Notes under the pieces: model-generated
The model's database searches: none
What the model was told of the DNA's origin: nothing
Seen by the model: the letters and a program-made list of their open reading frames with translations, nothing else
Shown: one piece after another, positions 34,432-43,433 of the stretch
Layout: each line of letters begins with the position of its first letter
Numbering within the stretch: position 1 is the stretch's first letter
Source of the DNA: VAZQ01 sp963725065
GTDB taxonomy: Bacteria; Pseudomonadota; Alphaproteobacteria; Rhizobiales; Xanthobacteraceae
Direction of reading: 5' to 3'
Length of the DNA stretch: 64,000 nucleotides
Assembly (NCBI GenBank): GCA_963725065.1
Contig: CAVRXD010000024.1
Span: 124,001 to 188,000 of the forward strand
Made by a program: the position numbers and the translations under genes

Positions 34432-34899
34432 CCCGCTGGTTTTGAGGCGGACGCAAAAACGCCGACGTCATGAAAGTCCCCGGCTCTCACTACACAGCAC
34501 GAGCGGGAAAGATCCACGCGATACGATGTTCAGTCGTCCGCGGTTTGAGCGCGTGAAAATGGTCCCACGACGGCCTTTGAGCCCGGGAGGGGGCATAACC
34601 AGCACCCGCCCCAGCCGACCCCGCCACTCCTGCCGGCCTGGGGAGGGCGATCTCCAACGAAGGCGTCGCTGCGGCAATGCCGCACCTTTCATTCAGGTTC
34701 CGTTCATCTTAGAAACGCCATATTGACGTCAGGGAAAAATGCCCGCTCGACAGGGAGCGTGCGGGGAAACGTCAACACTTGCTCGCCGCGAGAGGGATCT
34801 CCACGCCGACCCGGTGCTTGGAGCCACGGCCGTCGACGGCTCGGGGCGCTGGGCGAATTTTTGGGCGCGCGCCGAGGCGATAGCGTCCAGAGAACAGCG
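34432..34899. other. Intergenic region upstream of the peptide synthetase
   Basis: About 470 bases. In-frame sequence of the synthetase extends back to 34723 but looks non-coding (arginine, serine and glycine-rich), so I start the gene at 34900. The promoter should lie here; no consensus could be assigned by eye. No other gene is supported. Confidence 0.45.
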
Positions 34900-37800
34900 A
34901 TGGAGCATAGGCTCGCATTCGGTGAAGCACTATCGGCGGGCTGCGCGGCAACCCCGCTGGCCCGCGTCGTGCATTTCCCAAGCGTCCGCGACCTGCCCGC
35001 CGCGGTCGAAAGCTTGGAACGACCAATCGTTCTACCCCCGGTATTGTCCAACAAGGACGGCGCCGTTCGTTGGAGGGAGGGCGAGCGGCTTCATCATCTC
35101 ATGGAGCAGGCCTGCCAGCGGTTCGGTGCGAACGACGCGGTCGTCACTGACCAAACCGTCATGACGTATCGCGAGCTCGACAAGCGCGCCAACCGGGTCG
35201 CACGATACCTGATCGACCAAGGGATCGAACCCGGCGATCGGGTCGGTCTTCTGTTCGACAAATCGGTCGAGACCTATGTCGCGCTACTGGCGGTGATGAA
35301 GGTCAACGCTGCCTACGTGCCGCTCGACCCCGGTTTCCCGACGGAGCGCATTGGCTTCATCCTGGCGGACGCGAGCATCAGATCCGTCGTGTCGATGTCC
35401 GGCTTCGGAGCACGCCTCGGCGCGTTCAACGTGCGCCACGTGCTTCTCGATACCGCTAAGCAGGCCATCGACGCAATGCCCGATACGCCCCTCGCGGCGC
35501 ACGAGGTCGGGCCGGCTGTCGATCGGATCTGTTACATCATCTATACCTCGGGGACGACCGGCAAACCCAAAGGCGTCGTCGTCGAGCATCCCAGCATTTG
35601 CAACTTCGTCCGGGTCGCGGCGGAGCGCTACGGGTTTGCACCTGGCGATCGTGTCTATCAAGGCATGACGATTGCCTTCGACTTTTCCGTGGAAGAGATC
35701 TGGGTCCCGTTGATGGCCGGCGCGACTCTCGTCCCGGGCACTCCTGGCGTCACCCTGCTCGCAGACGAGCTCGCGGATTTCCTGAAAGATCGAAGGGTCA
35801 CGTGCCTCTGTTGCTGCCCAACCCTGCTGGCAACGATCGAGACCGAGCTGCCCCTGCTCAGGATTCTGCTCGTCGGAGGCGAGGCCTGTCCCCACAATCT
35901 GGTGGTCCGTTGGCATCGCGCCGGGCGGACCATCCTGAATTCGTACGGGCCGACCGAGGCTACCGTTACCGCGACGTTGACGGAACTGACCCCGGACAAG
36001 CCGGTGACCATCGGCCTGCCGCTCCCGAGCTATTCGATTGTCGTTCTCGATCCGGACGCTGATCAGGCCGCCCCCTGGGGGAAGCTTGGAGAGATCGGGA
36101 TTGCCGGCATCGGGCTCGCGGCCGGCTACTTGAACCGCGATGACCTGACGCAGCGGAAATTCATTGCCGATTTCCTGGGAGTTTCCAACAACCCGTCGAA
36201 GCGGATCTATCGGACGGGCGACCTCGGCCGCTTCAATGAGGACGGGGAGATCGAATATCACGGCCGGATCGATACCCAGGTCAAGATACGTGGCTACCGG
36301 ATCGAGCTCATCGAAATCGAAGCCGTGCTGCTGGACTTGCCTGAGATCGCGCAGGTGGTGGTGACCACCTACGAGCCTGAGCCGGGACTGGTCGAGCTCG
36401 TGGCCTATTACTCGCTCAAGCAGGATGCATCGGTCCTGTCGCGCGGCGAGATCACGCACGCGCTGCGAAGCCGGCTGCCGGCCTACATGGTTCCGACATA
36501 TCTCGAGGAACTGCCGCTCATCCCGATGACGATGAGCAACAAGGCCGATCACAGGCAGCTGCCGAAGCCCCAACGGCCGCGCGTCCCGGCCGGTACCAAA
36601 CTGGTCGTCGCCAAGACGGACAGCGAACACTTCCTGTCACGCGCCCTGGCCGAGGTGCTGAAAGTCGACCATGTTTCCACCGAGGACCACTTCTTCGACG
36701 ACCTCGGGGCGAACTCCCTGCTGATGGCGCGCTTCTGCGCTCGCATCCGGAAGCAACCGGGCATGTCGACCGTGTCGATGCGCGAGGTTTATCTGAACCC
36801 CACCGTCGCCAAGCTCGCCGAGCGCGTGGGTCAGGGGGGCGACGAGGGGGTCACCACGGTTAAGCCAGAGCCGTTCCACGTTCCCTCCGACTTCGCCTAT
36901 TACGGGTGCGGGGCGCTTCAGCTTTTGTTCTATGCCGTCTGCAGCCTGCTCGGCGTGGCGTTCTTCGACGCCGGCCTCGAATGGACCTATGAGGCGGTGG
37001 GCGACCCCCTCAAGGTCTACCTTCGCAGCGTGACGTTCGGAGTCGGGTCTTTCGTCGTGCTGACGGCCGTCCCCATCGCTGCGAAGTGGGTGCTGATCGG
37101 AAGGTGGAAGGCTGAGTCCATCCCGATTTGGAGCTTGCGCTACTTCTGTTTCTGGGCGGTCAAGACACTGACGCGCAGTGCGCCGGTGGTCGTGTTTTCC
37201 GGCAGCCCGATCTACAATATTTATCTGCGTCTGCTGGGTGCGAGGATCGGCCCGAACGTCGTGATCGATTGTCGGGTTGTCCCAGTCTGCACCGACCTCA
37301 TCGCCATCGGCGCAAACACGACCCTCCGCAAGGATTCCATCGTGCTGGGCTACCGGGCCCAATCCAATTTCATTCATACCGGTTCGATCGAGATCGGCAC
37401 CAATGCATTCGTCGGCGAAGCCAGCGTGCTGGACATCGGCACGGCCATGGGCAACGACACGCAGCTCGGACATGCCTCGTCCTTGCAGACCGGTCAGCGC
37501 ATCCCGGACGGCAAGCGCTATCACGGGTCCCCCGCGCAGGAGACGAGGTCCGACTATTGCCCGATCGAGAACGTACCCTGTTCTGGGCTCCGGCGTGGAC
37601 TGTTCGAGGCGATCCGGTTCTTGGCTCTGTTCGCGATCGCGATTCCGATCCCCATCCTGCTGCTGGCTCACTGGGAGCATTACTCCGCCGGGTTCGCGGG
37701 CAGCGCCTCCGCCAACGCCGATGCGCTGACATCGGGCATGCTGCTGCTCTCCGTCGGCTCCTTTCTCGGCTCTCTGGTGGCGGGGTTGCTGGCCGTCTAT

Positions 37801-39102
37801 ATCGTACCGCGCGTTTGCCAAGTCTTCCTCGAGACCGACAAGACGTATTCCCTTTATGGCCTTCATTACCGATTGCAAACCATCGTCGCACGCTTCAGCA
37901 ATTCGCGCTTCTTCAATCTGCTGTTCGGCGACAGCTCCGCGATCGTCCACTACATGCGGTTTCTGGGTTGGAATCTGAACACGGTAGAGCAGACCGGCTC
38001 GAACTTCGGCACCAACCAGCAGCACGACAACCCGTTCCTCTGCGACATTGGCAGCGGAACGATGGTCTCAGACGGGCTGTCCATGATCAACATCCACCAG
38101 TCGAGCTCATCGTTCCGGCTGGTCAGGACCCGCATCGGGGATCACAACTACCTCGGCAACAACATCCACTATCCGCCGGATGGACGCACCGGTTCGAATT
38201 GTCTTCTCGGCACCAAGGTGATGATTCCGATAGACGGGCCCGTCCGCGAGAACGTTGGGCTGCTGGGGTCTCCCAGTTTCGAGATTCCGCGCATCGTCGA
38301 CCGCGACAAGTCCCTCATGAGCGCCTTGAGCGCGGAAACGCGCGGGCAGCGCCTGCAGCGGAAAAATCTCTACAATCTCGTCACCGCCTCGCTGTTCCTG
38401 TTCGGCCAGTGGCTGTTCTTCTTCGCCACGCTGGTCGTCTGGCAGGCGGCCCTACTGAATTATCCCGACTACGGCGTTTTCGCGCTTTTCCTCGCCACGC
38501 TTGCCATGTCCTGGGGGTCGATCCTGTATTTCGGGCTGCTCGAACGAGCGAGCCTCGGCTTCAGGCGACTCGAGCCGAGGATGGCCACCATCTACGACCC
38601 GTATTTCTGGTTTCACGAACGTCATTGGAAGCTCTCCGACTCGCCGGTCGTGAAACTCTTCGCCGGCACGCCGTTCAAGAGCTTGATGTGGCGCCTCGTG
38701 GGCGTGAGGATCGGACGGAAAGTCTATGACGGCGGATGTGTCATGACGGACCGTACCCTCGTCGAGATCGGCGACTATGCCAACCTGAACGAACTCGCCG
38801 TCCTGCAGGCGCACTCGCTCGAGGAGGGCGTGTTCAAGTCCGACCAGGTGCGAATTGGCAATGGGTGCACCCTCGGCCCGGCCGCGTTCGTTCATTATGG
38901 CGTGACCATGGGCGATCATTCCGTGCTCGACGCGGATTCCTTCCTGATGAAGGGTGAAGTCCTCGATCCGTACACGGTCTGGTGCGGCAACCCCGCCAAG
39001 CTCTATCGCCGCAATCTGCTGGCCGACCGAGCTGCAACGAACGCGCCAGCGCTATCGCAGGAGATGACGGACTGTTTCGTGCCGAAGGTGGCTGCAGAAT
39101 AG
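34900..39102 (+). CDS. Pls/PosA-type non-ribosomal peptide synthetase
   Basis: A 1400-residue membrane-bound synthetase. Order: adenylation domain (about 45-530) with YTSGTTGKPKG at 215-225, a specificity-pocket Asp in AFDFSVEE, the YGPTEATV motif and RTGDLGRFN; carrier domain with phosphopantetheine Ser606 in LGANSLLMARF; then membrane helices interleaved with left-handed beta-helix segments (ARIGPNVVIDC, TSGTMVSDG-like middle part, VRIGRKVYDG). No condensation or thioesterase domain exists. This is the terminal-domain layout of TIGR02353, to which epsilon-poly-lysine synthetase (Pls) belongs; those enzymes polymerise a single amino acid. ATG 34900 is preferred. An acyltransferase gene lies convergently downstream, so modification of the product is conceivable. 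Confidence 0.9.
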   Translation: MEHRLAFGEALSAGCAATPLARVVHFPSVRDLPAAVESLERPIVLPPVLSNKDGAVRWREGERLHHLMEQACQRFGANDAVVTDQTVMTYRELDKRANRVARYLIDQGIEPGDRVGLLFDKSVETYVALLAVMKVNAAYVPLDPGFPTERIGFILADASIRSVVSMSGFGARLGAFNVRHVLLDTAKQAIDAMPDTPLAAHEVGPAVDRICYIIYTSGTTGKPKGVVVEHPSICNFVRVAAERYGFAPGDRVYQGMTIAFDFSVEEIWVPLMAGATLVPGTPGVTLLADELADFLKDRRVTCLCCCPTLLATIETELPLLRILLVGGEACPHNLVVRWHRAGRTILNSYGPTEATVTATLTELTPDKPVTIGLPLPSYSIVVLDPDADQAAPWGKLGEIGIAGIGLAAGYLNRDDLTQRKFIADFLGVSNNPSKRIYRTGDLGRFNEDGEIEYHGRIDTQVKIRGYRIELIEIEAVLLDLPEIAQVVVTTYEPEPGLVELVAYYSLKQDASVLSRGEITHALRSRLPAYMVPTYLEELPLIPMTMSNKADHRQLPKPQRPRVPAGTKLVVAKTDSEHFLSRALAEVLKVDHVSTEDHFFDDLGANSLLMARFCARIRKQPGMSTVSMREVYLNPTVAKLAERVGQGGDEGVTTVKPEPFHVPSDFAYYGCGALQLLFYAVCSLLGVAFFDAGLEWTYEAVGDPLKVYLRSVTFGVGSFVVLTAVPIAAKWVLIGRWKAESIPIWSLRYFCFWAVKTLTRSAPVVVFSGSPIYNIYLRLLGARIGPNVVIDCRVVPVCTDLIAIGANTTLRKDSIVLGYRAQSNFIHTGSIEIGTNAFVGEASVLDIGTAMGNDTQLGHASSLQTGQRIPDGKRYHGSPAQETRSDYCPIENVPCSGLRRGLFEAIRFLALFAIAIPIPILLLAHWEHYSAGFAGSASANADALTSGMLLLSVGSFLGSLVAGLLAVYIVPRVCQVFLETDKTYSLYGLHYRLQTIVARFSNSRFFNLLFGDSSAIVHYMRFLGWNLNTVEQTGSNFGTNQQHDNPFLCDIGSGTMVSDGLSMINIHQSSSSFRLVRTRIGDHNYLGNNIHYPPDGRTGSNCLLGTKVMIPIDGPVRENVGLLGSPSFEIPRIVDRDKSLMSALSAETRGQRLQRKNLYNLVTASLFLFGQWLFFFATLVVWQAALLNYPDYGVFALFLATLAMSWGSILYFGLLERASLGFRRLEPRMATIYDPYFWFHERHWKLSDSPVVKLFAGTPFKSLMWRLVGVRIGRKVYDGGCVMTDRTLVEIGDYANLNELAVLQAHSLEEGVFKSDQVRIGNGCTLGPAAFVHYGVTMGDHSVLDADSFLMKGEVLDPYTVWCGNPAKLYRRNLLADRAATNAPALSQEMTDCFVPKVAAE

Positions 39103-39186
39103 CGCGACGATTGACCTGATGAGGCGGTGTTGGTGTTAGTCGTTGCGTGGACAGTCATCGTCCCGGATGGTGTGACGCATCGCGTC

Positions 39187-40332
39187 CTAAAGCCCCGCGA
39201 CTCGTGTTTGGTCGCGCTCATCAGCCGGCAGGGTCCTTACCAGCTGATCGGATGGAGCGGCGCTTCCGAGAGTCGGCGCAAACCGATCAGCGTACGACAT
39301 GGCCCGCTTTTCGAACCCATGCCAGGTTCCATAGCCCAGCGCGGTCGTCATCACAAAGGCGGCGAGCATGGATAGCCAGAACGGCTCGATGAGCAACATC
39401 GAGAATTGCTGAACCGGCCAAGCCAGGACATACATTCCGTACGACGCATCGCCTCCCTTCGAAAACCATGCCATGGCCGCGGAGCTGCCGAAGCCGATGG
39501 TAGCCGCAGCTACCGCGAGCGACTGAAACATGGTGTTGATCGGCACCAGATTGCGAATGACAAGAATCCCTATCAGTCCGATGAGCCCGACCGCGAGGGC
39601 GTGCTTTCCGATATATGGCCAGAAGACGGCCAGCACGGCTCCGGATAGAAAAAACGAACCCAGTCTGAAGAGCTCTAGGCTCTCCAGGTGGCCGATTTCG
39701 AATTCACCAAGAATTGGTGTCGCACTCCAGGCGATGCCAAGGAGGAGAGCGCCCAGAACGATGCCGGTGCTTCTCCATCGCCCGCCGAGGAAGAACATCA
39801 GTGCAAGTACGGCGTAGAGCCAAAGCTCGTACGGAAGGCTCCAGAGCGGCTCGTTGACCACTGGTCGCACAGTATCCGCGAATACGCCGGGTATGACGTA
39901 CGTCACGCCCCGCAGAAACATCAGAAGATTTTCAGCGACATATTCGGCGTGCGACCAGAGATGGGAATAATTGCCGTACCAGAAAAAGGTCACTGCCGAA
40001 GTCGCAACGAGCACGAAGGCAAGATTTGGAAATATTCGGAGGAACCTGGCGGCGACGAAACGAGCCCAACTCGTCGATTTCTGCAGCGACCGGCAGATCA
40101 GGAAACCGCTGAGACAAAAGAAGATTTCGACGGCGAGCTCGCCAAAGTCCTCGCCATAGCCCGGAACCGGCGGCTCCGGACGTCCCGCCAGGTCAAAATG
40201 ATGGCTGAATAGAACGGCGGACGCGGCACAGAAACGGACGAAGTCGTAACTGTTCTCGCGGCGTGAATCCACCGGCCGGCAATCCTGGACCCTATATCTC
40301 CGCAGTGTGAACCACCTCACCTTCGCCCGCAA
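39187..40332 (-). CDS. Acyltransferase family 3 membrane protein
   Basis: A 381-residue integral membrane protein of the acyltransferase 3 (OafA/NodX-like) family with about ten helices. Landmarks are YDFVRFCAASAVLFSHHFDL near the N-terminus, with the catalytic-type His pair, VEIFFCLSGFLICRSLQ, and RFLRIFPNLAFVLV. The family transfers acetyl or succinyl groups to sugars, peptidoglycan or extracellular polymers. The TTG at 40332 is the longest start and is uncertain; the family domain begins only at residue 27. It is convergent with the peptide synthetase, with 84 bases between the stops, so a shared pathway is possible but not shown. Confidence 0.88.
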   Translation of the reverse strand: MRAKVRWFTLRRYRVQDCRPVDSRRENSYDFVRFCAASAVLFSHHFDLAGRPEPPVPGYGEDFGELAVEIFFCLSGFLICRSLQKSTSWARFVAARFLRIFPNLAFVLVATSAVTFFWYGNYSHLWSHAEYVAENLLMFLRGVTYVIPGVFADTVRPVVNEPLWSLPYELWLYAVLALMFFLGGRWRSTGIVLGALLLGIAWSATPILGEFEIGHLESLELFRLGSFFLSGAVLAVFWPYIGKHALAVGLIGLIGILVIRNLVPINTMFQSLAVAAATIGFGSSAAMAWFSKGGDASYGMYVLAWPVQQFSMLLIEPFWLSMLAAFVMTTALGYGTWHGFEKRAMSYADRFAPTLGSAAPSDQLVRTLPADERDQTRVAGL

Positions 40333-40375
40333 GTCGCGATGCTATCAGGGTGCGTCCCCACGGACGGAGGGTGTC

Positions 40376-40585
40376 TTGGAAAAGCGCGACAGCGTAGAGA
40401 AATGGTCTCCGCAAGACTGGCGTGAATTCGATCGCTGGATCAAGGCCAATGCCATCATCGGCTCGCTCCTCGCCGCTGGACTTTTCGCCATGGCCGTGGC
40501 CGGCGTGCCGTCTGCGGGATCGGGTGACACCGCGGCCGCCGGCAATTCGAGCGGCACGGAGATGACGACCGTGTCGTCGCGATGA
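40376..40585 (+). CDS. Small membrane protein, paralogue of the one at 46.6 kb
   Basis: A 69-residue protein with a polar N-terminus (WSPQDWREFDRWIKANAI), one membrane helix (IIGSLLAAGLFAMAVAGV) and a Gly/Ser/Thr tail. TTG 40376 follows GGAGG with 5-base spacing. Residues W/MSPxDxRxFDRWxxANAIxG match the protein encoded at 46626-46874, so the two are paralogues. The family is unknown. It is divergent from the acyltransferase gene, whose proposed start lies 43 bases away. Confidence 0.65.
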   Translation: MEKRDSVEKWSPQDWREFDRWIKANAIIGSLLAAGLFAMAVAGVPSAGSGDTAAAGNSSGTEMTTVSSR

Positions 40586-40697
40586 GCGGTTATGCCTGAG
40601 CGGTGAGCTCGCCGCATTTCACTTGTCTTGCTGCCGCGAAGCAAGCGCGGACGACCATCATCCAAAAGTACGCATGCACACCGCTCCGAGGTCGGAC

Positions 40698-43433
40698 CTA
40701 GGAAGCGATCATCCTCGCTGACCCGGCACCGGCGGGAGCTGCAGCCCCGACGTCCGCCACGATGCGCTTGAGCTCCGGCAGGCAGGAGCCACAATTGGTG
40801 CCGGCGCGCAGTGCCGCCCCGATGCTCTCGACGCCTGTCGCCGCCCCGGTTTGGAGCGCGTCGCGGATGGCGGTCAATCCCACGCCGAAGCAGGCGCAGA
40901 CGATCGGTCCGGCGCTGGCAAGGCCGTCGGCCGAACGTCCGGACAGGAGCACGCGCCGCTCCGCCTCGTTGAGCATCCCGGCTTCGAACAGCGCCTTCAC
41001 GGCGTCCCATTGCGGCGCGGCCTCGGCGGGACCGATGAACAGGCAGCCCTCGAGTTTTCCGGCGGTGAACGCCGCCGCGCGGTAGGTGCCGCGCCGGTCG
41101 TCGCTGAGCTCGGCGAGCTCGGCGTCGTCGCCGAACATGGCGCGCGCTCGCTCGCGCCAGGTCGCGGGGCCGTCGTTGCTGGCGAGCAGCAGGCCCGTTG
41201 CCTGCGCGAGCGTGACGCGCGCCCACCAGGTGCCGTCGGGCAAGGCGAGGGGGCGGCGCGTGAGCGCAAAGCCGCGGAACGCGAATGTGACCGGCGCGAT
41301 CGCAGCCGGCGTGGCCTTGGCGTCGGGCTGGCCGGAATAGCGGTCGGTCTCCGGCATCACCAGGTCGCCGATGCGCGCGGCCGAAGCGGTCGCATCGCTC
41401 CAGTGAATGGGTACAAAAAGCGATCCGCGCCGTTGTGCCGCGCTGACGCTCACCTTGAGCACGCACGAACCCCAGCGGGTCGTGACCTGCGCGAAGGCGC
41501 CGTCGACGAGGTTCTTCGCCTTGGCGTCGGCAGGGTGCACCTCGACGAACGGTTCGGGCGCATGCGCGCCGAGCCGCGGGCTCAGGCCGGAGCGGGTCAT
41601 CGTGTGCCACTGGTCGCGCACGCGCCCGGTATTGAGGCGAAACGGGAAGTCCTTGCCGGCCGGCGCGCTCGGCGCCGGCGGGTCGGGCGCGATGAAGCGG
41701 GCCTTGCGGTCCTGCGTGTAGAAGCCGCCCTCGGCGAAGAAGCGATGGTCCGGCTGGCGCGCGTGCCGCGGCTCGCCGGCGGGCAGCGGCCATTGCACGG
41801 GATCGAGCGCAGCAAATGCGTCGTCGCCGATGTCGGCGAGCCCGCCGAGATCGAAGGCGCGGCGGCCGCCGTTCTCGAACGAGGAGAGCGCGGCATGCTC
41901 GCGGAAAATGTCGGCGGCGGATCGGTAGGGAAACGCCGGGGCGAAACCCATGCGGCGCGCGACCTGCGTCACCATCCACCAATCGGGCTTCGCCTCGCCC
42001 GGCGGCGGCAGGAACGCGCGCTGGCGCGATATCCGCCGCTCGGAATTGGTCACGGTGCCATCCTTCTCGCCCCAGGCCGCGGCTGGAAGCAGAACGTGTG
42101 CGCCGGCCGCGACGGTGTCGTTTGCCGCGACGTTGTCGGAAACGACGAACAGGTCGAGCCGGCCGAGCGCCTCGCGCACCTGGCGCGCGCGTGGAAGCGA
42201 GACCGCGGGGTTGGTCGCCATCACCCACAGCGCCTTGATCTTGCCGCGGGCGATGGCGTCGAACAGCTGCACCGCCTTGAGCCCTTCGCGGGTCGCGACC
42301 CGCGGCGCCTGCCAGAAGCGGCCGACGCGGTCGATGTCGTCGGCGGTGAAGCCCATGTGGGCGGCGAGCTGGTTGGCGAGCCCGCCGACCTCGCGCCCGC
42401 CCATGGCGTTGGGCTGGCCGGTCAGCGAAAACGGCCCTTGCCCGCGGCGGCCGATGCGGCCGGTCGCGAGATGGCAGTTGATGATGGCGTTGACCTTGTC
42501 GGTGCCCTGCGAGGATTGGTTCACGCCCTGCGAGAAGCAGGTGACGGCGTTAGGAATGGTGTGGAAGAGCTCGAAGAACCGCGCGACGTCGGCTGGCGGC
42601 AAGCCGGCGAGGCGTGCGGTCGCGGCGAGGTCGGGCGCAATCGCGCGCGCGCGCGCCAGCGCGTTCTCGAAGCCGTCGGTGTGGGCGTCGATGTAGCGGT
42701 AGTCGAGCGCGCACAGGTCGGCGAGATGCACGAGCAGCCCGCAGAACAGCGCGGTGTCCTTCCCCGGCGCGATCGGAAGAAACAGGTCGGCATCCTCCGC
42801 GGTGGCGGTGCGGCGCGGATCGATCACCACAATCCTGGCGCCGCGCTCGCGCCTGTTCTTGACCATGCGCTGGAACAGCACCGGGTGACACCACGCGGCG
42901 TTCGAGCCGACGAGCACGATCAGGTCGGCGGCGTCGAGATCCTCGTAGCTGCCGGGCACGGTGTCGGCGCCGAAGGCGCGCTTGTGGCCGGCGACCGAGG
43001 AGGCCATGCACAGCCGCGAATTGGTGTCGACATTGCCCGAGCCGATGAAGCCCTTCATCAGCTTGTTGGCGACGTAATAGTCCTCGGTCAGGAGCTGGCC
43101 GGAGAGGTAAAACGCGACCGCGTCGGGCCCGTCGCGCTTGATGACGCGTTGAAAGCCGTCGGCGACGCGGTCGAGCGCGACCGACCAGTCGACGCGCGCG
43201 AGGCTGCCGTCGAACTGCCGCAACATGGGATGCAGCACGCGTTGGTCGAGCCCCAGCGTCTCGCCGAGCGCCGAGCCCTTGGAGCAGATGCGGCCGAAAT
43301 TGGCGGGATGGTGCGGATCGCCGGCGACGACGGCGCCGCCGTAGCCGTCAGGCTGCGCCAGCACGCCGCAACCCACGCCGCAATACGGGCAGGTGGTGCG
43401 CACCGCCGGCGGCTGCGGTGAGGGCGCGTTCAC
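40698..43433 (-). CDS. nasA: Assimilatory nitrate reductase catalytic subunit
   Basis: A 911-residue cytoplasmic molybdoenzyme. The N-terminus has the [4Fe-4S] motif CPYCGVGCGVL...C (TTCPYCGVGC and ICSKG); then the Mo-bis-MGD domains, and at the C-terminus a BFD-like [2Fe-2S] domain (IVCACFGVGLTAIRDAL, GTNCGSCLPELK) as in NasA/NasC of rhizobia. It reduces nitrate to nitrite. The GTG at 43433 overlaps the stop of the flavoprotein gene by four bases (GTGA), and the iron-sulfur motif begins 13 residues later, so this start is well supported. Electrons probably come from the flavoprotein encoded upstream. The gene is called nasC in some rhizobia. No nitrite reductase or transporter gene is in the window. 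Confidence 0.93.
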   Translation of the reverse strand: MNAPSPQPPAVRTTCPYCGVGCGVLAQPDGYGGAVVAGDPHHPANFGRICSKGSALGETLGLDQRVLHPMLRQFDGSLARVDWSVALDRVADGFQRVIKRDGPDAVAFYLSGQLLTEDYYVANKLMKGFIGSGNVDTNSRLCMASSVAGHKRAFGADTVPGSYEDLDAADLIVLVGSNAAWCHPVLFQRMVKNRRERGARIVVIDPRRTATAEDADLFLPIAPGKDTALFCGLLVHLADLCALDYRYIDAHTDGFENALARARAIAPDLAATARLAGLPPADVARFFELFHTIPNAVTCFSQGVNQSSQGTDKVNAIINCHLATGRIGRRGQGPFSLTGQPNAMGGREVGGLANQLAAHMGFTADDIDRVGRFWQAPRVATREGLKAVQLFDAIARGKIKALWVMATNPAVSLPRARQVREALGRLDLFVVSDNVAANDTVAAGAHVLLPAAAWGEKDGTVTNSERRISRQRAFLPPPGEAKPDWWMVTQVARRMGFAPAFPYRSAADIFREHAALSSFENGGRRAFDLGGLADIGDDAFAALDPVQWPLPAGEPRHARQPDHRFFAEGGFYTQDRKARFIAPDPPAPSAPAGKDFPFRLNTGRVRDQWHTMTRSGLSPRLGAHAPEPFVEVHPADAKAKNLVDGAFAQVTTRWGSCVLKVSVSAAQRRGSLFVPIHWSDATASAARIGDLVMPETDRYSGQPDAKATPAAIAPVTFAFRGFALTRRPLALPDGTWWARVTLAQATGLLLASNDGPATWRERARAMFGDDAELAELSDDRRGTYRAAAFTAGKLEGCLFIGPAEAAPQWDAVKALFEAGMLNEAERRVLLSGRSADGLASAGPIVCACFGVGLTAIRDALQTGAATGVESIGAALRAGTNCGSCLPELKRIVADVGAAAPAGAGSARMIAS

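Noticed and set aside
34723..34899. Upstream extension of the synthetase by 59 residues
   Set aside because: The added sequence is Arg/Gly/Ser-rich without family similarity and the better start is ATG 34900; I did not see a strong ribosome binding site at TTG 34723.
35284..38025. Two long minus-strand frames opposite the peptide synthetase
   Set aside because: They are shadows of a high-GC coding region; motifs and codon bias support the plus-strand synthetase.
40851..43421. Plus-strand frame of 856 codons opposite nasA
   Set aside because: Antisense to a clear nitrate reductase; composition is random and no family motif is present.
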